The notes below the pieces were generated by a model that was not told the origin of the DNA, ran no database searches, and saw nothing but the letters and a program-made list of their open reading frames with translations. Below, piece after piece: positions 22,220-28,961 of a stretch of DNA of 28,961 bases. Origin of the DNA: Lachnospiraceae bacterium UBA2860 (GTDB lineage Bacteria; Bacillota; Clostridia; Lachnospirales; Lachnospiraceae). The translations under genes and the position numbers were made by a program. The DNA is taken from positions 519 through 29,479 of the forward strand of contig DEFE01000037.1 of assembly GCA_002350625.1 (NCBI GenBank), written 5' to 3'. The first letter of the stretch is position 1; the number at the start of each line of letters is the position of its first letter.

Positions 22220-23110
22220 ATGAAGAAAAAAGCTTTAGCCGCGGCGGGCATCATCGCTGCGCTGATTGTTCTCTTCGGCGTTTTCGGCGGCTTCTACACG
22301 GTCGGCCCGAATGAATACGCGGCGGTCCGCCAGTTCGGCAAGATCGTCGCGACCTCGGATACGCCGGGCCTCAAGCTCAAGGTTCCGTTCATCCAGAACG
22401 TGCAGCACGTCTCGCGGGCGACAACGCTCTACGACGTCCCGCTCTCTGACGTGATCACGCGCGACAAGAAGAGCATGATCGCGGACAACTACGTGCTCTG
22501 GCGGGTGGCGGACCCCATCAAATACATCCGGACGCTGGATGCGATCGACATCCGGGCCGAGGAGCGGATCGAGGCGGCCGTCTACAACGCCCTCAAAAAT
22601 GTCATCTCCTCCATGACGCAGGACGAGGTCATCGAGGCGCGCGGCGAGCGGCTGACGCAGCTTCTGACCGAGGAGGCCAATTCGGACATCGGCGACTACG
22701 GCATCGAGGTCCTCACGGCGGAGATCAAGTCGCTCGACCTGCCGGATGACAACAAGCAGGCGGTCTATGAGCGCATGATCTCCGAGCGGCAGAATATCGC
22801 GGCGTCCTACACGGCGCAGGGCGAGGCCGAGGCGCAGAAGATCCGCAACGAGACCGACAAGGAAGTGACGGTCATGGAGGCGGACGCGAAGAAGCAGGCC
22901 GAGATCCTGACCGCGGAAGGCGAGGCGGAGTACATGAAGATCTTAAGCAAAGCCTACGACACGGAGGACAAAGCGGACTTTTACAATTTCATGCGCTCGC
23001 TTGACGCGCTGAAAGGGTCGCTCTCCGGAAAAGAGAAGACGATCATCCTCGACAAGGACTCCGACTTGGTGAAGGTTTTGTACGGAAATGAGAACAATGC
23101 GGGAAAATAG
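22220..23110 (+). CDS. hflC: HflC-like SPFH/prohibitin protein
   Basis: A 296-residue partner of HflK. One N-terminal TM (about 5-25) is followed by the Band 7 domain (FYTVGPNEYAAVRQFGKIV, GLKLKVPFIQNV, YDVPLSDVITRDKKSMIADNYVLWRVADPIKY) and a C-terminal coiled coil (SERQNIAASYTAQGEAEAQKIRNETDKEV). The segment ILTAEGEAEYMKI and the final YNFMRSLDALK are typical of HflC. Length and order are normal. It is translated from GGAGGG (22205-22210), which lies inside the end of hflK. I see no clear terminator after the stop at 23110, only a weak CGACA/TGTCG pairing (23121-23148). Confidence 0.95.
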   Translation: MKKKALAAAGIIAALIVLFGVFGGFYTVGPNEYAAVRQFGKIVATSDTPGLKLKVPFIQNVQHVSRATTLYDVPLSDVITRDKKSMIADNYVLWRVADPIKYIRTLDAIDIRAEERIEAAVYNALKNVISSMTQDEVIEARGERLTQLLTEEANSDIGDYGIEVLTAEIKSLDLPDDNKQAVYERMISERQNIAASYTAQGEAEAQKIRNETDKEVTVMEADAKKQAEILTAEGEAEYMKILSKAYDTEDKADFYNFMRSLDALKGSLSGKEKTIILDKDSDLVKVLYGNENNAGK

Positions 23111-23168
23111 ACGGCATTTTCGACAAAAAAATACGGGAAAAAATGTCGCCATTTATTCAAAGTATTTG

Positions 23169-23197
23169 TTGAAGTAAACATAACGCGGAACTATAAT
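23169..23197 (+). promoter_or_regulatory. Strong sigma-A promoter of cstA
   Basis: TTGAAG (23169-23174), a 17-bp spacer and a perfect TATAAT (23192-23197) in an AT-rich patch. The transcript should start near 23204. Confidence 0.85.
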
Positions 23198-23207
23198 AAA
23201 GTTGCTT

Positions 23208-23222
23208 TATAAAAATTTTATA
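23208..23222. promoter_or_regulatory. AT-rich palindrome at the cstA transcription start
   Basis: TATAAAA, one base, TTTTATA (23208-23222) is a perfect 7+7 dyad starting about 4 bases past the predicted start. It could be an operator or a weak 5' hairpin. It is only a candidate, since AT-rich DNA forms such dyads easily. Confidence 0.35.
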
Positions 23223-23249
23223 GTTTCTTTAGTAAGGAGGGTTATTTAT

Positions 23250-24716
23250 ATGATCAGCTTTATTATCTGTCTTGCCATCATTGTCATCGGGTATCTTACC
23301 TACGGCAAAGTGGTGGACAGCGCGTTCGCTCCGGATGACCGCGAGACGCCGGCCGTCGCCATCAACGACGGCGTCGACTTCGTCGTCCTTCCGCAGTGGA
23401 AGCTGTTCCTCATCCAGCTCCTCAACATCGCAGGCCTCGGCCCGATCTTCGGAGCGATGCAGGGAGCGCTGTGGGGCCCGATCGTTTTCCTGTGGATCAC
23501 GTTCGGTACTGTCTTCGCAGGCGGTGTCCATGACTACTTCGCAGGTATGCTTTCCGAGAGAAATAACGGCGCTTCGATCTCCGAGGTGACCGGCACCTAT
23601 CTCGGCCCGGTGATGAAGAACGTGATGCGTGTCTTCTCCGTCATCCTGCTCATCATGGTCGGTACCGTGTTCGCAGTCGGCCCGGCTGGCCTCATCGTCA
23701 AGCTCCTCACGGAGAAGGGCGTGAACGGCGTCTTCGCCACGACGACGACATGGCTCGCCATCATCCTGGTTTACTACTTCATCGCGACATTCATTTCCAT
23801 CGACGCGATCATCGGCAAGATCTACCCGATCTTCGGCTTCTGCCTCATCGCGATGGCAGTTGGCGTCAGCATCGGCCTTCCGATGCACGGCTTCAAGATC
23901 CCGGAGATCTTCTCCAACTTCACGAACATGCATCCCGCGGGCACACCGGTCTGGAGCTTCATGTTCATCACCGTCGCCTGCGGCGCGATCTCCGGTTTCC
24001 ACGCTACGCAGTCTCCGCTGATGGCGCGCTGCTTAAAGAGTGAGAGACAGGGACGCTTCGTCTTCTACGGCGCGATGGCGGCAGAAGGCTGCATCGCTCT
24101 CGTATGGGCGGCAGCGGGCTGCGCGATCTATGAGAAGACCGGCGGCCTCTCCACAGGCCTTCAGGACATCCTGTCCGGCGGCCAGTCCGTCGCGATCTAC
24201 GACGTCTGCGTCAAGACCATGGGCTCCATCGGCGTGATTCTGGCCATGCTCGGCGTTATCGCCTGCCCGATCACTTCCGGCGACACGGCGTTCCGTTCGG
24301 CGAGACTTACGCTGGCTGACTGGATCAAGCTTGATCAGGAAAGCTTTGCAAACAGACTGAAGCTCTGCATCCCGGTGCTCGGCGTCGGCGCGTTCCTCGG
24401 CTTCGGCAACACGCTCGGCTTCCTCAGCTACCAAGTCATCTGGAGATACTTCAGCTGGTCCAACCAGACGCTGGCAATGATCGTCCTTTGGGCGGGCGCC
24501 ATGTATCTGGCCATGGAGAAGAAGAACTACTGGATCGGCGCGGTACCGGCCACCTTCATGAGCGCAGTTTCCTGCACCTACTTCATGATGGCTCCGGAGT
24601 GCCTCGGCCTCATCCCGTTCTTCAAGAACAACACGACAGTTGCGTATCCGGTCGGCATCATCTTCGCGGCCTGCCTGTTCATCCTGTTCAAGATGAAGAC
24701 AAAGAAGTACGCATAA
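23250..24716 (+). CDS. cstA: CstA-family transporter (peptide/pyruvate, carbon starvation protein), short form
   Basis: A 488-residue membrane protein with about 12-14 hydrophobic segments and CstA family patterns: GPIFGAMQGALWGP, FAGGVHDYFAGMLSERNNGASISEV, HATQSPLMARCLKSERQGR and ITSGDTAFRSARLTLAD. CstA/BtsT proteins take up peptides or pyruvate. This one is shorter than the roughly 700-residue E. coli members, as in many Clostridia. The start at 23250 is chosen because GGAGGG (23236-23241) lies 8 bp upstream; the open frame further upstream has no site. It has its own strong promoter and terminator, so it is monocistronic. Codon use (gca, aca, tac, aga) is less GC-rich than in its neighbours, as expected of a highly expressed gene. 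Substrate is uncertain. Confidence 0.93.
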   Translation: MISFIICLAIIVIGYLTYGKVVDSAFAPDDRETPAVAINDGVDFVVLPQWKLFLIQLLNIAGLGPIFGAMQGALWGPIVFLWITFGTVFAGGVHDYFAGMLSERNNGASISEVTGTYLGPVMKNVMRVFSVILLIMVGTVFAVGPAGLIVKLLTEKGVNGVFATTTTWLAIILVYYFIATFISIDAIIGKIYPIFGFCLIAMAVGVSIGLPMHGFKIPEIFSNFTNMHPAGTPVWSFMFITVACGAISGFHATQSPLMARCLKSERQGRFVFYGAMAAEGCIALVWAAAGCAIYEKTGGLSTGLQDILSGGQSVAIYDVCVKTMGSIGVILAMLGVIACPITSGDTAFRSARLTLADWIKLDQESFANRLKLCIPVLGVGAFLGFGNTLGFLSYQVIWRYFSWSNQTLAMIVLWAGAMYLAMEKKNYWIGAVPATFMSAVSCTYFMMAPECLGLIPFFKNNTTVAYPVGIIFAACLFILFKMKTKKYA

Positions 24717-24737
24717 AGAAAAGCAGAGTAAGCATGG

Positions 24738-24767
24738 CAGGGCGGGATCCTTCCCGCCCTGTTTTTT
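24738..24767 (+). terminator. Rho-independent terminator after cstA
   Basis: A perfect 10-bp stem CAGGGCGGGA (24738-24747) / TCCCGCCCTG (24752-24761), loop tcct, then six T (24762-24767). The next ribosome site (GGAGG) begins directly after the T tract, so the following gene would depend on read-through or a promoter I cannot see. Confidence 0.95.
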
Positions 24768-24779
24768 GGAGGAAGCTAT

Positions 24780-25817
24780 ATGATATTTGCACCGGCCCCG
24801 ATCGGCAGAAACACGCTTGCGCCCGACATTCTGAGCGAGGACAAGAAAGGAAGCCGGAAGATCGGACCCTGCGCGCTCGGCAAAAGAGCCATGTACCTGA
24901 ACAGCTTTTTTGTGGACCGCCGCTACTACGTGCTCTACGGGGAAGTGAGCCGCGCTTTTAAAAGGGTGGCGATGTCGAAGGGCGGATTCACCGGAAAAGG
25001 CGCCTTCGGCTCCATTCCCTATCTCGTCGTCCAGCTCAAAAACGGCAGAGAGCAGCAGTGTAATTTCAAGTACGAGGAGCAGGTCGACACATTTCTTTCG
25101 GCCTTAAACAAGCAGCACCCCGAGATCAAAACCGTAAGCGCGGAGGCGGAGAAGCGGCTCCTCGCCGAGCGGGCGAAGGAAGAGGCGCGCTACGTGAAGC
25201 ATCTGTCCCCGGCGGCGGAAGAGACGCTTGAGACGCTGAAGGCCGCCAGAGGCTATCTGGAGAAGGAACCGGAGATCCCGGCCCGCCTCGCCGGCGCCGC
25301 GAAGGACAAGCGCATCATGGACAGGATGAATCCGGCGTACCGGTATGCGGCGGCCGCCATTTTCCTGCTCGCGCTCGGCGCGCTCGTCTTCGGCGTCATC
25401 TCGATTTTCCGTCATCAGGGCTACGCCATGTATTTCGTTCTCTTCGGCATGGCCTTCCTCTTCTACACGATGTCCGCGCAGATCCTGCCGACCGCGAGGC
25501 GCAATAAGAAGTACGCAAATGGCGTCTGGCTTGATGCCGTAGAAAAGAGCCGCGCGTACGTCGCGGGGTACGAGGGCTTCCCGATCCCGGCGCAGTATGC
25601 GCACCCGGCCTCCTTTGACCGGATGATCCGCGTCATCAGGGAAGGCAAGGCGGAGACGACGGCGGATGCCTGGCGCGTGATGAAGGAAGAACTGAAGGCG
25701 ATCAACGCCTCGGTCACGGTCTCGCAGACGGAGTACGACGAGATCACGGCGATCAAGCCGATGTTCCTCATCTGCGATTACGAGGACGCGCCGGAGAGCG
25801 TCGAAAGAGCCGTCTGA
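24780..25817 (+). CDS. Unrecognised two-TM membrane protein
   Basis: A 345-residue protein I cannot assign to a family. Residues about 38-112 (MYLNSFFVDRRYYVLYGEV to VDTFLSALNKQHP) look like a small beta-rich PH-like domain: alternating strands, then a helix with KYEEQVDTFLSALN. A charged helix (about 118-165) follows, then two TM segments (about 188-210 and 214-236) and a soluble tail of about 105 residues. There is no signal peptide, so the long N-terminal part is probably cytosolic. GGAGG precedes the ATG by about 8 bp. It lies directly behind the cstA terminator and 59 bp before the MoxR-type ATPase gene on the same strand, so it may belong with the AAA+/VWA pair. Confidence 0.8.
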   Translation: MIFAPAPIGRNTLAPDILSEDKKGSRKIGPCALGKRAMYLNSFFVDRRYYVLYGEVSRAFKRVAMSKGGFTGKGAFGSIPYLVVQLKNGREQQCNFKYEEQVDTFLSALNKQHPEIKTVSAEAEKRLLAERAKEEARYVKHLSPAAEETLETLKAARGYLEKEPEIPARLAGAAKDKRIMDRMNPAYRYAAAAIFLLALGALVFGVISIFRHQGYAMYFVLFGMAFLFYTMSAQILPTARRNKKYANGVWLDAVEKSRAYVAGYEGFPIPAQYAHPASFDRMIRVIREGKAETTADAWRVMKEELKAINASVTVSQTEYDEITAIKPMFLICDYEDAPESVERAV

Positions 25818-25876
25818 AATGCAGGCAAAGCCGCTTCGTTCCGCATGCGCCGCGGGGCGGCAGAGGGGATGGATTC

Positions 25877-26794
25877 ATGACAGATTTGCTGACATTTTTG
25901 AAGGAAGAACAGATTGATCCCGCGCTCATAGACGGCGTGCGGGAATTCCGGGAGAAATACCCGGCGGAGGGGAGCCGGTACGCGAACCGGCTGATCGCGC
26001 CGGAGGCAGTTTACTACGGAAATGCCGTCTGGGAGAAGGCGATCGCGGCGATTCTCACCGGCAGGAACCTTCTGCTTGCCGGGCCGAAGGCGACCGGAAA
26101 GAACGTGCTGGCCGACAATCTCTGCGCGCTTTTTGCGCGGCCGGCCTGGAACGTCTCCTTCCACATCGGCATGGACGCCTACGGGCTCATCGGCATGGAT
26201 ACCTACGACGGGGAGAAGGTCGTCTTTAGGCCGGGCCCCGTGTATCTGGCGGCGAAGGAGGGCGGCTTCGCGGTGCTCGACGAGGTCAATATGGCGAAGA
26301 ATGAGTCGCTCGCCGTGCTGCACGCCGCGCTCGACCACAGGCGCGTGATCGACGTTCCCGGCTACGACCGGATCGACGTCTCGCCGGCCACGCGTTTCAT
26401 CGGGACCATGAACTACGGCTATGCCGGCACGAGAGACCTGAACGAGGCGCTGAGCTCGCGCTTTGTCATCCTCAGCATGCCGCCGATCAGCGGCGAGGAT
26501 CTCACGCGGCTTCTGGCCGCGCGCTTCCCCGGGATGAAGGAGCGCGTCAGGGACCAGTTCGTGCGGCTCTTCCTCGAGATCATGAAGAAGGCGGAGGAGG
26601 GAGAGATCACCGAGCGGGCGCTGGACCTGCGCGGGCTTCTCGACGCGATCGCGCTCATCAGCTGCGGCACGCGGGCGGGGGACGCGCTCACGATGTGTCT
26701 CGTCAACAAGACATTTGACGGGTACGAGAGATCGCTGATCCGCGACGTCATCGAGGCGCGGATTCCTTCGGACCTGTCGAAGGCGGATTTATGA
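25877..26794 (+). CDS. MoxR-type AAA+ ATPase
   Basis: A 305-residue AAA_5/MoxR-like ATPase: P-loop GPKATGKN (69-76), Walker B FAVLDEVNMA (131-140), sensor 1 FIGTMNYGY (174-182) and arginine-finger region ALSSRF (Arg195), with the small helical lid after about 205. The P-loop has Asn where Ser or Thr normally binds Mg2+. MoxR ATPases act with VWA proteins to remodel or activate a client enzyme, as NorQ/NorD and CbbQ/CbbO do. The next gene is a VWA protein whose start overlaps this stop by 4 bp (ATGA), so the two products are surely made together. No client enzyme such as a reductase is encoded nearby in the window. Confidence 0.92.
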   Translation: MTDLLTFLKEEQIDPALIDGVREFREKYPAEGSRYANRLIAPEAVYYGNAVWEKAIAAILTGRNLLLAGPKATGKNVLADNLCALFARPAWNVSFHIGMDAYGLIGMDTYDGEKVVFRPGPVYLAAKEGGFAVLDEVNMAKNESLAVLHAALDHRRVIDVPGYDRIDVSPATRFIGTMNYGYAGTRDLNEALSSRFVILSMPPISGEDLTRLLAARFPGMKERVRDQFVRLFLEIMKKAEEGEITERALDLRGLLDAIALISCGTRAGDALTMCLVNKTFDGYERSLIRDVIEARIPSDLSKADL

Positions 26795-28470
26795 TTAAGA
26801 ACAGAGCGGAGAGGGCGACCCGAAGGGCGCTGAACGTCATCTGGAATGCTGCCGGGAGATATCATTTTGATCCCGGCTTTTTTGCGTTTCACGCGGACGG
26901 GAGCGCCGACGATTACTTCAATCTGGTGATCGGATGCGCGGTCAAATGGCTCGGCGAGGAGCGGCTCGGGCGGATTTTGTCCGCTTTTGCCGGATCGCGG
27001 GAGGCGGAGGAGATCGGCGAGCTGCTCTGGCTCGGCATCGAGAACTGGGTCTATGAGCGGGAACTGCCGGAGCGGCCGGTGATGCGCGCCCTGAGGACGG
27101 CGCGCGCGGAGCTCTTTTTTAAGGAGGAGCAGACGCTTACGAGACAGCAGATGGAGATGCAGAGCATGCTCGTCTACCGGCAGATGCAGTACCGCTTCGC
27201 CGAGGTGAGCGGCAGGCCGCTTCCGCTTTTAGGCGGGCGGCAGAAGCAGCTGGCGGAGGCGCTGCGTCTTTCCGGAGAGAAGAGCGCGGACGAGGCCGAA
27301 GACATTTTAGTCATGATTCCGGAGACGTATCTCCGCGCGGAGCGGGGAGAGAAGCGCGCCCGGGCCGGCCTTCTTGCGAAGCTGCACGGGCGCCTCACTT
27401 CGCACGCCTACCGGCACCCGGAGCTGCTCATCGTGCGGCCGGGCGGGGCGGAGAAGGACGAGGAGAAGGCCGTGCACGTCAGCTGGGAACGGCGGGCGCG
27501 CCGCCGCACGGACGCGCAGGCTGCGGAGGATCTCTCTTACATCAGGAGCACCTTCGGGCCTTCGGTCATCCCGGAGGAGGAGCGGCTTTCTCTTGAGCGG
27601 GCGCTGGCCGTGGGCGAGGACGCGGACTGCCATCTGTGGGCCGCGGCGCCGCAGAATGAGAAAATGCACGAGAGAAATCTCGCCTACGCCCGCGAGCACA
27701 AGCAGCTGATCGAGGGGGAGGTGAAGAGTCTCGCCTCGGAGATCGAGCTGTTCCTTATGTCTTTCCTTACGGCGCTGCCGGAGACGGGCCGGCGCGGGCG
27801 GCTCATGCCGGAGCGCGCGTGGCGGATCGGCGTTCTCCGCGATCCGAAGGTGTTTCTTTCTGACGGCGAGGAGTTTGACAACCCGCTTCGCGTGACGCTT
27901 CTCATCGACGCTTCGCGCTCGCGCGCCCGCTCCCAGGAGCAGATCGCCGCGGAGGCTTATATCGTGGCCGAGGCGCTCAAAAGAAACCGCGTGCCGGTCT
28001 CGGTGCTGTCTTTCCGCTCGCTGCGGGGTTATACGGTGCTTGAGGAGCTGAAGAAGGAAGGGGAGGAGAGCCGCGGGGTTTTCCGCTACTATGCGGGCGG
28101 CTGGAACCGGGACGCCCTTGTTTTAAGGGCGGCCGGCATGCTCATGGACAGGAATGAAAAGACAGCGGGCGCGGAGGCGCTCCGCCTCATGCTCGTGCTG
28201 ACGGACGCGAGCCCGAACGACACGACGCCGCTCGCGCTCTCCGGCAAGGCCTATGAGGGGGAGCCGGCTGCGGCGGCCGCCGCGGAGGCCGTGAAGCTTC
28301 TGCGCGAGAACGGCATTCTCACGGCGGCGCTTTTCCACGGCGCGACCGCGCATCTCGAAAATGTCTACAGGATCTACGGCAAGGAGTACGTCAGGATCCG
28401 CAGCATAAAGCAGCTTTCGGGCGGCGCCGCCGACCTGATCGCCATGACCATGCGGGAGCACCTGGGGTGA
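26791..28470 (+). CDS. VWA (MIDAS) protein, partner of the MoxR-type ATPase
   Basis: A 559-residue soluble protein. Residues 1-360 are helical and charged, with no domain I can name. The C-terminal VWA domain (about 365-555) has the MIDAS triad DASRS (Asp373, Ser375, Ser377), the second site in GGWNRDAL (about 437-443) and the third in LTDASPND (Asp472). That places it near NorD/CobT-type VWA proteins. In such pairs the VWA protein links the AAA+ ring to the client. The start overlaps the ATPase stop by 4 bp, so translation is coupled. The stop lies only 8 bp from that of the convergent small gene, and no terminator hairpin is visible between them. Confidence 0.9.
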   Translation: MIKNRAERATRRALNVIWNAAGRYHFDPGFFAFHADGSADDYFNLVIGCAVKWLGEERLGRILSAFAGSREAEEIGELLWLGIENWVYERELPERPVMRALRTARAELFFKEEQTLTRQQMEMQSMLVYRQMQYRFAEVSGRPLPLLGGRQKQLAEALRLSGEKSADEAEDILVMIPETYLRAERGEKRARAGLLAKLHGRLTSHAYRHPELLIVRPGGAEKDEEKAVHVSWERRARRRTDAQAAEDLSYIRSTFGPSVIPEEERLSLERALAVGEDADCHLWAAAPQNEKMHERNLAYAREHKQLIEGEVKSLASEIELFLMSFLTALPETGRRGRLMPERAWRIGVLRDPKVFLSDGEEFDNPLRVTLLIDASRSRARSQEQIAAEAYIVAEALKRNRVPVSVLSFRSLRGYTVLEELKKEGEESRGVFRYYAGGWNRDALVLRAAGMLMDRNEKTAGAEALRLMLVLTDASPNDTTPLALSGKAYEGEPAAAAAAEAVKLLRENGILTAALFHGATAHLENVYRIYGKEYVRIRSIKQLSGGAADLIAMTMREHLG

Positions 28471-28478
28471 GGCCGCGT

Positions 28479-28817
28479 TCAGTCCGTGCGGAGCTCTTCT
28501 GCTTTCAGAGCGGCGTCGCGGGTCAGATCCTCCGTGCTCTTCACCTCGGCGACCAGGCCGTTCTGACGGATGAGGTCGAGGGCGGGCTGCACGTCGTTTA
28601 AGCGGACACGGATATAGTAGATATCGTGGTCCGCTTTTCCTTTCGCCCCGAAGTCCCGCGGGTCGAGCTTCGCGCCGCAGCCGCAGGCCATCACGCTGTC
28701 CTGCAGGTAATGCCCGTCGCTCACGGCTTTAAAGCCCTGCTCCTTCAGAAGGGAGCGGATGGCGAGCCAGGTTTCCCTGTCCTTTTTCTTGTAGATCGTT
28801 TCCTTTTTCTCGAACAT
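28479..28817 (-). CDS. Small hypothetical protein, DUF2007-like
   Basis: A 112-residue soluble protein. The order IYKKKDRETWLAIRSLLKEQGFKAV, then YYIRVRLNDVQPALDLIRQNG, resembles the beta-alpha-beta pattern of DUF2007 (putative signal-transducing proteins), with an insert holding CGCG (Met-Ala-Cys-Gly-Cys-Gly) that might bind metal. The likeness is weak and by eye only. The start at 28817 is chosen because AAGGA lies about 7 bp upstream. The frame is open to 28922 but that stretch is the palindromic repeat and leader, not protein. It is convergent with the VWA gene. Confidence 0.75.
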   Translation of the reverse strand: MFEKKETIYKKKDRETWLAIRSLLKEQGFKAVSDGHYLQDSVMACGCGAKLDPRDFGAKGKADHDIYYIRVRLNDVQPALDLIRQNGLVAEVKSTEDLTRDAALKAEELRTD

Positions 28818-28883
28818 GGCAGATCCTTTCCGGTGCACGTCGCACACAGCTTCAGTATAGGGGCCGCGGCGGCAGAATGCAAT

Positions 28884-28910
28884 ATGACAGAGGGTCAGAC
28901 CCCTTGTCAT
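28884..28910 (-). repeat. Dispersed 27-bp palindrome, copy 3 (leader of the small minus-strand gene)
   Basis: ATGACA / TGTCAT arms around a GGGTCTGACCC core when read on the minus strand; one outer G-C pair of the core is lost (gaggg). The dyad extends outward by four more pairs (CAATATGACA with TGTCATATTG, 28880-28914). It shares the flank TGTCATATTGCAT with copy 2. A TACAAT box (minus strand, 28916-28911) lies at its upstream edge. Confidence 0.9.
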
Positions 28911-28922
28911 ATTGTATGCCAT

Positions 28923-28961
28923 TTAATGCCAGCTGTGACGCAGCGTCAGCTCCATGTTCTC
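28923..28961 (-). CDS. Possible 3' end of a minus-strand gene
   Basis: Read on the minus strand, the last 39 bases give ENMELTLRHSWH followed by TAA. A gene ending here would run off the window in the same direction as the small gene at 28817. Twelve codons are too few to identify anything, and the frame may be chance. Confidence 0.3.
   Translation of the reverse strand, partial: ENMELTLRHSWH

Overview
The window looks like chromosomal DNA from a high-GC member of the Clostridia, most likely Lachnospiraceae-like. The reasons are strong AGGAGG-type ribosome sites, a typical clostridial gene set (PucR-type regulator with an aconitase-family hydratase, Gx-family transporter beside ApbE, a YkuD protein with clostridial wall repeats, HflK/HflC, a short CstA) and Gram-positive secretion signals. 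The taxonomic call is inference from gene content. I see no rRNA, tRNA, CRISPR array, phage or transposase gene.

Layout. 1-819: 3' end of a sugar-ABC ATPase (MsmX/UgpC type). 864-4960: lipoprotein ApbE flavin transferase, a Gx-family membrane protein and a Cache-HAMP-GGDEF diguanylate cyclase. The gaps around these three genes hold four unrelated tandem-repeat arrays with units of about 45, 34, 25 and 23/24 bp. 4992-8216 (minus): an aconitase-family hydratase behind its likely PucR-type regulator. 8365-11530 (plus): promoter, TPP riboswitch, terminator and a four-gene thiamine-precursor uptake operon (thiamine-binding protein, permease, binding protein, ATPase). A CE1-like esterase follows after 13 bp and a GH32 fructosidase after that. 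14203-15210: cysK with a clear promoter that overlaps an inverted repeat. Its 3' end overlaps a convergent PfkB kinase (15183-16139, minus). 16298-17662: a DUF2130 coiled-coil protein. 17706-20802 (minus): a membrane glycerophosphodiester phosphodiesterase and an L,D-transpeptidase. 20979-23110: hflK-hflC, where HflK carries a seven-copy Gly/Gln-rich repeat. 23250-24716: CstA-type transporter. 24780-28470: an unrecognised two-TM protein, a MoxR-type AAA+ ATPase and a VWA protein. 28479-28817 (minus): a small DUF2007-like protein.

How the genes work together. The thi block is a coherent TPP-repressed uptake system. ApbE and the Gx protein fit extracytosolic flavinylation and electron transfer. 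The hydratase/PucR pair looks like a regulated catabolic step on an unknown hydroxyacid. The AAA+/VWA pair is a chaperone or cofactor-insertion type machine with unknown client, and the bicistronic hflKC forms a membrane prohibitin-like complex.

The most unusual signals are at the DNA level. (i) A 27-bp palindrome with a GGGGTCTGACCCC core occurs three times, always in a gene leader and always in the same orientation to that gene. (ii) CGAAAATG and its complement are strongly over-represented, in coding and intergenic DNA and at the cost of codon preference. (iii) Tandem arrays cluster in the first 5 kb, and one copies the 3' end of apbE including its stop codon. A similar 3'-end duplication is seen behind the L,D-transpeptidase gene. 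All counts were made by eye.
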